Shown piece by piece: positions 42,458-51,105 of a stretch of 64,000 nt of DNA (position 1 is its first letter; each line of letters starts with the position of its first letter). The stretch comes from Selenomonadales bacterium (GTDB taxonomy: Bacteria; Bacillota; Negativicutes; Sporomusales; UBA7701). Both the position numbers and the translations under genes were made by a program. The notes under the pieces were generated by a model. The model saw only the letters and a program-made list of their open reading frames with translations, was not told where the DNA came from and did not search any database. The DNA lies in contig JAHDOI010000055.1 of NCBI GenBank assembly GCA_018434945.1, positions 51,210 to 115,209 of the forward strand. The letters are read 5' to 3'.

Positions 42458-44710
42458 TTAGAATTTGTGCGTCACCTGCAACGAGTACGTCCGGCCGGGC
42501 GCCACGTAGTAGGAGTAATACTGGCGGTCGAACAGATTGTTCACCCCAAAAGTGACGGTATTGTTCTTGTCCCACTGATACTCGGCGCCGATACTGACGA
42601 TGAAATAGGGGTCGTAGGAACCGTACACGCCGTTAACGACGTCGCTATTGTCGTCGCTGTTGTACCGCTTGCTGGCATAGCTGCCGCTCAGGTTGCCGCG
42701 CCACTTCCCCTTCTGGTAATCCAGGCCGAAGTTAAACAAATGTTCCGGCACCTGCTGTACCTGTTTGCCTTCGGACGCCGTATTGGCCGCGTTCTTACTG
42801 ATGATGGCCCGCTGGTAGGTATAGTTCAGGAAAGTGGTCCAGACGGCGTCCAGACGATGGCTGACTTCGAGTTCCACCCCGTCCGTCTGCCCTTCGCCGG
42901 CGTTCTCGTATTTCTGCCAGCGATAGGTCGTGCCAGGTTTGTTGATGCCAAGATCCCGCCGGTAGATTATGTCGGTAATGTCGTTGTGGAAATAAGTAAT
43001 GTTCATATTAGTCCTGGCACTGACCTTCCTGTTCCAGCCCAGTTCCACCGTGGCGACCCGTTGCGGCTTCAGGTCCGGGTTGCCGTCGTACAGGATGTGG
43101 GTGGACCCTGCCGGCACATTGCTGGTCGAAAGCCAGCCCCGGTACATGGTGTAAAGGTCGGGGGCCTGGAAGGCTTTGCTCCACGACAGGTGCAGGCCGG
43201 TTTTCTCGTCGGCCTTGTACTGGAGGGCGACCTTCGGGCTGAAGGCCGAATCGCTGCGTTCCGGGTAATAGGTAGGATTGGATACTGCCACGCTGTTGTC
43301 CTGGTTCATGCCGTCGTAGTTGGTCCACTTGTCGTAGCGGCCGCCGACGGTAAGACTCAGCTTGTCGTTCAGTTTGCGCTCATCCTGGGCAAACAGGCCC
43401 AGCGTCCGGGAGCGGCCTTCGGCCTGGGAATAGAGCGTCGTCTTGCTGCTGCGGTCCAGCCAGTTGCTCAGCCGGTATTCCTGGTTGTGGATCCAGTCGT
43501 GGCGGTAGTTGACGCCCACCACCATGCGATCCTTGTCACCGATCCGCAGTTCCTTCTGCAGGTCGAAGTTCCACCGTTTGTTGGGCGAGTCCGAGATGCG
43601 GCCGCTTCCGCCGCTGGGCGACGAGGCGCTGCTGATATACCAGGTGCTCAGCACGTCGGTCAGGCCGGCATTGAAGCTCCAGCCTTCCCCCTTATCCTTA
43701 TAGCCGAAAGTATAAAAATTGCTTTCGCGGCCGCCCGGCAACCCCAAGAAGGTATTGCCCGACACGGTTATCCGCTGTCCGCCGCCGACATCCACCGTCC
43801 CGGTGTAAGCGGCGCCGTTGCGGGTAAGATAGTTGTGGCCCGCTTCGTACCCGTAATCGTATTTGTCGTGGAGCATGCCGAAGGTCAGGCTGCGGTTGGC
43901 GTCGATCTTGTAGACCAGTTTGCCGCCGATATCGGTCTGCTTCCAGGTATTGTCCCCGGTGTCGCCGACCAGGTATTTGGCGGCGCCGGTGCTGGAACTG
44001 GTCGGCGTCCAGCCGACGACGCCGCTCGTGCCCGCACCGTTACTCGGGCTGACCGTGGCCAGGCCGGAAGGATAGCCGTTGGTCGTCTTGCGCTCAAAGT
44101 TGAAACGATAGCTGAGTTTATCCGAAAGCTTGTCGCTGGCGCTCATCCTGTTTGTCCAGGTGCCGTAGGTCTCGAACTTGGACGAAATGATCGCCTCGCG
44201 TTTATCGGGCGACTTTGTGATGATGTTGATGACGCCGCCCATCGCCGTGCTGCCGTACAGCGCCGAACCTGAACCCTTCACCACTTCGATCCGTTCTACG
44301 CTTCCGATGGGCACCGCCGACCAGGTCACAGATCCCGAGTACGCCTGGTTCATCGGTTGCCCGTCCAGCAGCACGAGCGTTTGCATCGTGCCGCTGAAGC
44401 CGCGCATCGACACCGACGCCGTGGTTGACGTCAGCCCTTTCTGCCGGTTGTCGAATACCCCCGCCGCCATATTTAGCGCCTGGTCGATGGTCTGAATGTT
44501 CATCTTGCCGATATCCGCGGCCGTTATGACGGTTACGCTGGCCGGGACATCCTTGATCGCCTGCTCGACTTTGGTGGCGGTTACCACCACGGTGTCCAGG
44601 TCGTAGACCGGCGCCTCCCCGGCATAAGCCGCCGGCGCCAGCGCCCCGGCGCCGAGCAGCAGCGACAATAGTATCGCCCGCCGGAGATTTCTTTTGTTTT
44701 TCTTCGTCAT
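42458..44710 (-). CDS. TonB-dependent outer-membrane receptor 1
   Basis: 750 residues from ATG 44710, overlapping the stop of the CobN-like gene. A signal peptide (RRAILLSLLLGAGALAPAAYA) is followed by a TonB box (DLDTVVVTATK), a plug domain (about 50-165, with VEVVKGSGSALYGSTAMGGVINI) and a 22-strand-type barrel ending in LQVTHKF with the terminal aromatic residue. It resembles BtuB and siderophore or heme receptors. Its place between the CobN-like and ChlD genes ties import to the chelatase. Ligand unknown. Confidence 0.93.
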   Translation of the reverse strand: MTKKNKRNLRRAILLSLLLGAGALAPAAYAGEAPVYDLDTVVVTATKVEQAIKDVPASVTVITAADIGKMNIQTIDQALNMAAGVFDNRQKGLTSTTASVSMRGFSGTMQTLVLLDGQPMNQAYSGSVTWSAVPIGSVERIEVVKGSGSALYGSTAMGGVINIITKSPDKREAIISSKFETYGTWTNRMSASDKLSDKLSYRFNFERKTTNGYPSGLATVSPSNGAGTSGVVGWTPTSSSTGAAKYLVGDTGDNTWKQTDIGGKLVYKIDANRSLTFGMLHDKYDYGYEAGHNYLTRNGAAYTGTVDVGGGQRITVSGNTFLGLPGGRESNFYTFGYKDKGEGWSFNAGLTDVLSTWYISSASSPSGGSGRISDSPNKRWNFDLQKELRIGDKDRMVVGVNYRHDWIHNQEYRLSNWLDRSSKTTLYSQAEGRSRTLGLFAQDERKLNDKLSLTVGGRYDKWTNYDGMNQDNSVAVSNPTYYPERSDSAFSPKVALQYKADEKTGLHLSWSKAFQAPDLYTMYRGWLSTSNVPAGSTHILYDGNPDLKPQRVATVELGWNRKVSARTNMNITYFHNDITDIIYRRDLGINKPGTTYRWQKYENAGEGQTDGVELEVSHRLDAVWTTFLNYTYQRAIISKNAANTASEGKQVQQVPEHLFNFGLDYQKGKWRGNLSGSYASKRYNSDDNSDVVNGVYGSYDPYFIVSIGAEYQWDKNNTVTFGVNNLFDRQYYSYYVAPGRTYSLQVTHKF

Positions 44711-47700
44711 CACCCTACATCCTTCCCCTCCAGTTTTTTGCCCAACTTTTCCTTCCAGGCCGGCACTTCGTCGGCGGTAACGATATCTATGGATCCTCCC
44801 TGAAACTCGCCGGCAATGTCGCCCATCCGCTCTTCCATCCAGCCTTCGATTTCCATATAGGCGTCCCTGAGGCCGTCCAGCACCTCGGGGTCGGCCTGCC
44901 ACAAGCCGCGTTCGGCCGCCTCCAGCAGCCGCCGGTTAATCTCCTCCATCGCCCAGGGGTTGTTGTCCTCGAACCACTGGCGCATTTCCTCGTCAAGCAC
45001 ATAAGTCTTGGCGAGGTCGTCGAACACCCAGTCGGCCACCGCCCCGGTGGTGGCTTCCCAGCCGTAGACATGGGTGACGCGTTTGGCCATGTCGCCGGCG
45101 CCCTTGTAGCCGTGGCGCTTCATGCCCTCGATCCAGTCCGGGTTGAGGATCTTAACCCTGATGATGCTCTCGATTTCTTCCGACAGGGTGGTCACCGCCG
45201 GCCGCGACGGGTCGCGGGTATCGCCGTAGTAGGTTTTCACCTCGCCGCCCTTGACGGATTGGGCCGCGGCCGTCAGGCCGCCGTAATAGGAGAAATGGCA
45301 GCAGCAGCCGAACAGGTCGTATTCGTCGGTAGCCGCCTTGTTGTAAGTAAGATCGACCGTTTTCAACTGGCGTTTGAACTGTCCGGTCGCCTCCCGGCCG
45401 TCGCGGTCCTTGCCGTAGGCGTAGCCGCTCCAGGCGATGAAGATGTCGGCCAGGTCCTGCTCGGTCTTCCAGGCCGAGGCATGGACCGCCAGACTGACGC
45501 CGGCGCCGTAAGTGTTCGGCCGGCTGCCGAAAATCCTCGCCGTCGCCTGTTCCCAGGCTGTCGGCGTATCTTCGGTCAACTGTTCCAGCACGTGCTTGCG
45601 AATGAAATTTTGCTCGCCCGGTTCGTCCAAGGCGGCTACCGCCCGCACAGCTTCATCTATATACTCGACGATCCCCGGGAAACAGTCCCGGGTCACGCCG
45701 CCGATCCTGAGGGTGACGTCGATGCGCGGCCTGCCGAGTTCCTCCGGGGGAATGACGTGGAAGCCCTTGACCCGCCCGCCGTCAAGCCACTTCGGTTCCA
45801 CCCCCAGCAGCGCCAAAATCTGCGCCACCTGCTCGCCGTCCGTCCACATGCAGTCGGTGGCGAACAGCACCATGCCGCAATTCTCCGGCAGGCGGCCGGT
45901 GTCCGCCTCGTGCCTTGCCAGCAGGGCGTCGGCCAGCTTGCGTCCCACCTGCCAGGCCGCCTTGGTGGGGATGCGCTCCGGGTCGGCGCTGTAAAAATTG
46001 CGGCCGGTGGGCAGGATATCGGCCCGCCCTCTGGTGATCAGCCCCGACGGCCCGGCCGGCAGGTAGCCGCCGCCAAAGCCGTGCAGCAGGCCGTCGATTT
46101 CTTTCGAGGCTGTAAGATTGGCGTCGATTGTTCGGACTTTGTCTTGCCAATACTCAAGCTGACCGACTTTGTCAGGGTTTACAAGGCTGTCGACCATGAC
46201 CGCGCGGGCCAGGTCAGGCATGGCCGAACCGTCGGTCGAGAACCTGCCGATAAAAGCCCTGACATAGCCGTTGACCTCGTCGAGCAGGGCGCCGTGGTTC
46301 TTTGCGAAGCCGGCGTGCCACGTATGAGGGCTGTCGATGAGCAAATCGTAGTCCAGGCCCATGAGCTCGGCCACCAGTCGACTGAGGCTGCCGTCCGCGC
46401 CGCTGTCGTGCCTCAGTACCGCATGGATGAAGCCGACCCGCCGTTCGCCCTGGGGGATGTCGCCGAAAACGTGCATACCGTCCTGATGCAGGCGGTTTTT
46501 CAGCTTGGTTACCTGGCCGTGCAGTTTCTCCGCGAGCGACGCGATATCCGCCCGCTCCCCCTCGCCGGCGAGCTTGGCCTCGACCGCTTTATTGACGATG
46601 AGGTGCTCCAACTCGTGGGCGCGCGCCGGGTCGGCCTGTCTGGCCCGCGCGTATTCGTCCAGCAGATTTTCCAGTTCTTCAAGCTGGCCATAGGTGCCGG
46701 CCTCCACCATCACCGTCTGCATGTGGCCGACCAGCGTGGCGTAACTGCGTCTCTTGGCGATCGTCCCTTCCGGGGGATTGTCGGTGTTGTATATGTATAA
46801 ATGCGGGATCGTCCCCAGGACGAGTTCGGGGAAACAGGTCTCCGACAACCCCAGCGACTTGCCGGGCAGAAACTCCAGGTTGCCGTGGGTGCCGACATGC
46901 ACCAGGACGTCGGCGCCCCAGGTATCCTCCAGGTAGCGGTAGGTGGCCGCATACTGGTGGGTGGGCGGACACTCGGGGTCATGCAGCAGTTTGCAGACCT
47001 GACCGTCGCAGCGCGCCCCGGCGCAGCCCCGCTTGGGCTGGCAGCAGACCACGACGTTGCCGTACTCGACGCCGGTGATGAGTATCTTGCCGTCGTACAC
47101 CATGGCGGCCGGCACGCCGTCTTTCTCCTCACCCGGCGGCGCGCCCCACGTCTCGGTCATAGCCGCCTGCGACTTGGCCGGGAAGGCGTCGAACCACCGC
47201 CGGTACTCGTCCGCCGTCATATAATGGATAACGCCGCCCTTAGCGACAATCTCCTCGATGGGCGTCCAGCGAAAATCGGATATCGCCTTCCGCTCCATGA
47301 TCCGGTCGATAATCTCCTTGCCGGAGGCCGGCATGTCTTCGATACGGTAGCCCGCCTCCCGCATGGCGACCATGATGCGGGCCACGCTTTCCAGCGAATC
47401 GAGGTTGGCGGCGCCGCCCACCGCCAGTTCCAAGCCGTGGCAGGGGCTGTTGTGGAGAATGAACGCCACTTTGCGGTCGGCCGGCTTTTTGTATTTCAGG
47501 TCGAGCCACTTTTTCACCCGCCGGCACAGATAGGGCACGCGACCCTCGACCGGCAGATAGTATTCCAGCGCGCCGCCGATGTCCGGCTGGCGGACCCGGC
47601 TGAGGCAGCCGATAACGATGGGCTCGATGACGCCGTTAACCTCCGGCATGGCCACCGACATAACCATGGTCGGGCCGGAAATCCCGTAGGCGTCGGACCG

Positions 47701-48567
47701 CCAGTCGCCCTCGGTTTTGCCGTAGGTCAAAAGGCCCTTGATGATCGGCACGTCGAGGCGCCTGAGCAGTTCTTCGCCGGCCGGCTGGGCGGTGCGCTCG
47801 GTTTCCCCCTGCTTAACCAGAAAAAAGGACTGCAGGTTTATCAGCACATCGATGGCCGGCCGGCCTCCGCCCATGAAGTAGTTGGCGATAACGAAAGCGT
47901 TGTCTTCCGACCCGGTTTCGACGTCGCGCCGGCCGGTGCTGAAGGCGGGGATGACGTTGCAGCCGGCGGCCTCAAGCTCGGCGATTATCGCTTCGACCAC
48001 CTCGGTGTTGCGGTTCAGCCATAAGTGCCGGTAACAGAGCACACCCACCGTCGGGCGGCCGGCGTCCCAGTCCGGGTGGTTGGCGATATACCCGGCCAAA
48101 TTCTGGTAGACAGCCTCATCGCCGGGATAGAAGATACCCTGCCAGGCGATCTCCTCCGGCGGCAAAACGGCAACCTCGGCCCCCAGCACCTCTTTCATGA
48201 TGTATAACAGGGCGTTGCGCGAGTTTTCCCGGCCGCCCAGCGTAAGGTAGCGCTGCACCGTCAGCGTGATGTCGGCCCGGACGGTGTTGTAAGCCGCCAG
48301 GCCGGGATCGTAGCCGAAAGCCACCGTTGGTTTCCGCCCGCTAACGGCGCCGATGTCGGCCGCCACCGCTTCCCAAACCGCGTTGGTGGCGGGGAAGAGC
48401 AGCAGCGCGTCGGCCTCCCCGCGGAGAAAAGCGAGAAAATCCTCCCGGAAATCCAGGTCTTCAAGGTCGCGGATGCTGCACATCCTCAGTTCCAGGCCGG
48501 CGATCTCCCCGGCCGCCTCGATAAGGGCCGGCATATAGCTGGTCCACATGATCGCGCCGATTTTCAC
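44710..48567 (-). CDS. cobN: CobN/BchH-family large chelatase subunit
   Basis: About 1285 residues from GTG 48567, six bases after GGAGGA. The family core is clear: VHVGTHGNLEFLPGKSLGLS (about 565-585), YIYNTDNPPEGTIAKRR, and a cysteine-rich segment CCQPKRGCAGARCDGQVC (about 525-545) that may bind a metal or Fe-S cluster. It belongs to CobN (cobalt into hydrogenobyrinate), BchH/ChlH (Mg) and HmuS-like proteins. No cobalamin-synthesis gene is nearby, while receptor and transporter genes surround it. It may therefore insert metal into, or remove metal from, an imported tetrapyrrole. Confidence 0.9.
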   Translation of the reverse strand: MKIGAIMWTSYMPALIEAAGEIAGLELRMCSIRDLEDLDFREDFLAFLRGEADALLLFPATNAVWEAVAADIGAVSGRKPTVAFGYDPGLAAYNTVRADITLTVQRYLTLGGRENSRNALLYIMKEVLGAEVAVLPPEEIAWQGIFYPGDEAVYQNLAGYIANHPDWDAGRPTVGVLCYRHLWLNRNTEVVEAIIAELEAAGCNVIPAFSTGRRDVETGSEDNAFVIANYFMGGGRPAIDVLINLQSFFLVKQGETERTAQPAGEELLRRLDVPIIKGLLTYGKTEGDWRSDAYGISGPTMVMSVAMPEVNGVIEPIVIGCLSRVRQPDIGGALEYYLPVEGRVPYLCRRVKKWLDLKYKKPADRKVAFILHNSPCHGLELAVGGAANLDSLESVARIMVAMREAGYRIEDMPASGKEIIDRIMERKAISDFRWTPIEEIVAKGGVIHYMTADEYRRWFDAFPAKSQAAMTETWGAPPGEEKDGVPAAMVYDGKILITGVEYGNVVVCCQPKRGCAGARCDGQVCKLLHDPECPPTHQYAATYRYLEDTWGADVLVHVGTHGNLEFLPGKSLGLSETCFPELVLGTIPHLYIYNTDNPPEGTIAKRRSYATLVGHMQTVMVEAGTYGQLEELENLLDEYARARQADPARAHELEHLIVNKAVEAKLAGEGERADIASLAEKLHGQVTKLKNRLHQDGMHVFGDIPQGERRVGFIHAVLRHDSGADGSLSRLVAELMGLDYDLLIDSPHTWHAGFAKNHGALLDEVNGYVRAFIGRFSTDGSAMPDLARAVMVDSLVNPDKVGQLEYWQDKVRTIDANLTASKEIDGLLHGFGGGYLPAGPSGLITRGRADILPTGRNFYSADPERIPTKAAWQVGRKLADALLARHEADTGRLPENCGMVLFATDCMWTDGEQVAQILALLGVEPKWLDGGRVKGFHVIPPEELGRPRIDVTLRIGGVTRDCFPGIVEYIDEAVRAVAALDEPGEQNFIRKHVLEQLTEDTPTAWEQATARIFGSRPNTYGAGVSLAVHASAWKTEQDLADIFIAWSGYAYGKDRDGREATGQFKRQLKTVDLTYNKAATDEYDLFGCCCHFSYYGGLTAAAQSVKGGEVKTYYGDTRDPSRPAVTTLSEEIESIIRVKILNPDWIEGMKRHGYKGAGDMAKRVTHVYGWEATTGAVADWVFDDLAKTYVLDEEMRQWFEDNNPWAMEEINRRLLEAAERGLWQADPEVLDGLRDAYMEIEGWMEERMGDIAGEFQGGSIDIVTADEVPAWKEKLGKKLEGKDVG

Positions 48568-48578
48568 CGTATCTCCTC

Positions 48579-49442
48579 CTATAAGCACGTTCTGGCAAAT
48601 TCGTACAGCGGGCGCAGGGCCGAATGATAAAAGAGCCCGTACTGATAGCCAAGATAACTGGCTTTACTGACCACCGCCGCGGCCACCAGCAGAAGATAGC
48701 CTGCCAGCAGAAGCTTCTCGGCGGCGTTAAATCGCAATTCCTCAAGATAAGTGCGCTCCCCGAAGGCCCGGAAAGCCCTGCTTTCCACCGCCACCGCCAA
48801 CGTGCCCGCCCGCCGCAGGCAGTTGCCGAGAATGGGCAGCAGCGTCTGCATGCTGAACCGCCTGCCGCCTCGCAGCCTTGAGGCCGCTATAACCTGCAGC
48901 GTCTCCTGCAAGAGGATGGGGATGAACCTTACGGCGGTGACCGCCATGAAGGCCAGGCTGTAAGGCAGCCGCAGCCTTACCAGTCCCAGCAGCAGCAGCC
49001 TGCTGTCCGTCGTCCAGCAAACCAGGAGACCCAGCGTGGTCATAGCCGCCATCCGCAGTCCCTGCCGCAGGCCGTGGACTATCCCTTCCTGATACACGTA
49101 CAGGCCACCGGTCAGCGGGCCCAACAGCGGCGTCTGGGGCGAAATAACGGTCAAGACGGCGGTGCGAGGCATCTGCTCGTAAAACAGCGCCTGGCTGAAC
49201 ACCGCCCCCCACAGGCCGATGGCTATGACCGCCAGAACTATCTTTACTTTCAGCAGCGTGAGCCTGGCGGCGAATACGCCGGCCAGGCCGACAGCCAGCA
49301 AAGCGGCGAGCAGCCAGGGATTGTCGAGGAAGATGATAAAAAGGCCGGTGATAACCAGCATGAGGATCTTTACCCTCGGGTCCAGGCGGAAGATTGCCGT
49401 GGCCTCGGCGCCGCTGTAGGTGAATTCCTGCCAGTTCAGCAT
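48579..49442 (-). CDS. EcfT-type transmembrane component, cassette 1
   Basis: 287 residues with five to six membrane helices. The coupling motifs are RLRGGRR (about residue 190) and ESRAFRAFGERT (about 220), matching the Arg-Gly motifs that dock EcfT onto the ATPases. It overlaps the EcfA fusion gene by a few bases. It resembles CbiQ-type proteins in size, but the cassette has no CbiM. It is 37% or more alike by eye to the second EcfT (58308), for example both have FYxQxPR and VYxYQEGxxxG. Confidence 0.88.
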   Translation of the reverse strand: MLNWQEFTYSGAEATAIFRLDPRVKILMLVITGLFIIFLDNPWLLAALLAVGLAGVFAARLTLLKVKIVLAVIAIGLWGAVFSQALFYEQMPRTAVLTVISPQTPLLGPLTGGLYVYQEGIVHGLRQGLRMAAMTTLGLLVCWTTDSRLLLLGLVRLRLPYSLAFMAVTAVRFIPILLQETLQVIAASRLRGGRRFSMQTLLPILGNCLRRAGTLAVAVESRAFRAFGERTYLEELRFNAAEKLLLAGYLLLVAAAVVSKASYLGYQYGLFYHSALRPLYEFARTCL

Positions 49443-51094
49443 TGCCAGCGTTCCTCCAGATCGGTGGGAGTGAATATGTCGGCAAATCCCAGTTCTTTTC
49501 CCACAAGCCAGGCTTGGGTGGGCCTAAGGCCGCTGCGGGCGAGCAACGTCTCGTCGGCGAAAATCTTGCGGGGCCGGTCGGCGGCGATGATCCGGCCGCC
49601 GTCCATGACGACGATCCTGGTGGCGTAACGGATGGCGGTATCGACATCATGGGTGCAGAATACAAGTGTTTCCGCCTGGGCTGCCAGCCCGTCCATCATG
49701 CTGTCGATGTGCCGCTTGTCCTGGCCGGTGGTCGGCTCGTCGAGCAAGACTATTTCCGGCCGCATGGCCACGACGGCGGCCACCGCCGTCCTCAGTCGCT
49801 GACCGCGGCTGAGGGCCAACGGCGGATCGTCCTGGAGCGGCGCTAGGCCGAGACTCTCTATCGCCCGGCTGTAGCGTTCCGCCCTCACGGCGGCCGGGAG
49901 TCCTAGATTCAGCAGACCGAAGTCCACCTCCCGCCGGACGCTGGCCTGAAAAAGCATCAGGTCGGGGTTTTGCATCACCATCCCCACCGTTCCCAGCGGC
50001 AGACCGTAACTGCGGGATATCGCCCGGCCAGCCACTTGGACCGCACCCCGCCAGGGCGGCGTCAGAGCCGCGATATGGGCGAGCAGCGTCGACTTGCCGG
50101 CGCCGTTGCGGCCCATCACCGCCACCCTTTCTCCCCGGTCAACGACGAGGTTCAGGCAGTCCACCGCCAGCTTGTCACTTTTGCCGTACCGATATGACAA
50201 ATCCCGGACCTCTACAACCGGCTGGGCACCTTCTCTGCGCATTTGTCTTTGCGCGAAGACTTCGGTCCGAACCGCGCCGCCCGTTTTCAGCATCCCGGCC
50301 GCTTCCTGCACCGTCATGGCGACCCGCTCCAATTTGAAGCGACGGCTTATCTCCACCGTATCCGGCAGCCTAAGTCCCATACCGGCGATTAAATCCGCCT
50401 TGGCCATCGCCTCGCGCGTCGGCGCGTCGATCAGAATCCGGCCGGCCTGCATCACTATCATCCGGTCGACAAACTGCGCCACTTCGTGGATACGGTGCTC
50501 CACCATGACCACCGTCACGCCGTAATCCTTGTTCAGCTTTCGCACCACCGTCATGACCTCGTTCGCTCCCTGGGGGTCGAGTTGGCTGATCGGTTCGTCC
50601 AAGGCCAGCACCCTGGGATTTAATGCCAGCATCGCGGCGATGGCCAGCCGCTGCTTCTGGCCGCCGGACAACGCCGCCGTACTCCGGCGGCGGCAGTCGC
50701 CCAATTCCACCGCCGTAAGCGCCCATTCCACCCGTTTTTCTATTTCGGGCCGGGGCAAACAGAGATTCTCCGGCCCGAACGCCACCTCGTCCTGGATGGC
50801 GGTGGCGAAAATCTGGTCGTCCGGGCTTTGCTGGACAAGCCCCACCTTGGCCGAAAGCTGGGCCATTGTCAGCGACCGGGTCGCCCGGCCGCCGATGAGC
50901 ACCTCGCCCTGGCACTCGCCGCCGGAAAGGTGGGGAATGATGCCGTTCAGGCATTTAAGCAGCGTGCTTTTGCCGCAGCCGGTGGGGCCGGTCAGGAGGA
51001 CGAACTCGCCCGCCCGGATATGCAGGTTAATTTCGCGTATGCTGGCCGTATCCCGCCCGGGATAGCGGAAGCTGAGATTGTTGATCGCAATCAT
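49436..51094 (-). CDS. Fused EcfA-EcfA ATPase, cassette 1
   Basis: 552 residues with two ABC ATPase domains in one chain. Domain 1 (about 1-240) has GPTGCGKSTLLK, LSGGQKQRLAIA and VLALDEPISQLD. Domain 2 (about 290-545) has GRNGAGKSTLLA and VLLDEPTTGQD, but its signature is LSRGQRLRTA instead of LSGGQ. The same substitution is present in the second cassette, so it is a shared trait. The protein powers the EcfT plus S-like permease encoded on both sides. Confidence 0.93.
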   Translation of the reverse strand: MIAINNLSFRYPGRDTASIREINLHIRAGEFVLLTGPTGCGKSTLLKCLNGIIPHLSGGECQGEVLIGGRATRSLTMAQLSAKVGLVQQSPDDQIFATAIQDEVAFGPENLCLPRPEIEKRVEWALTAVELGDCRRRSTAALSGGQKQRLAIAAMLALNPRVLALDEPISQLDPQGANEVMTVVRKLNKDYGVTVVMVEHRIHEVAQFVDRMIVMQAGRILIDAPTREAMAKADLIAGMGLRLPDTVEISRRFKLERVAMTVQEAAGMLKTGGAVRTEVFAQRQMRREGAQPVVEVRDLSYRYGKSDKLAVDCLNLVVDRGERVAVMGRNGAGKSTLLAHIAALTPPWRGAVQVAGRAISRSYGLPLGTVGMVMQNPDLMLFQASVRREVDFGLLNLGLPAAVRAERYSRAIESLGLAPLQDDPPLALSRGQRLRTAVAAVVAMRPEIVLLDEPTTGQDKRHIDSMMDGLAAQAETLVFCTHDVDTAIRYATRIVVMDGGRIIAADRPRKIFADETLLARSGLRPTQAWLVGKELGFADIFTPTDLEERWQC

Positions 51095-51105
51095 CGGTTT
51101 CTCCC

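Noticed and set aside
40605..42461. A 618-residue plus-strand frame
   Set aside because: Antisense shadow of the ChlI/D fusion gene; no recognisable domain or ribosome binding site.
42467..44272. A 601-residue plus-strand frame
   Set aside because: Antisense to the TonB receptor, whose domains, signal peptide and terminal Phe are all convincing.
45070..48024. Long plus-strand frames over the chelatase subunit gene
   Set aside because: Both frames mirror the CobN-like gene; Ala/Gly/Val/Arg-rich sequence with no family features.
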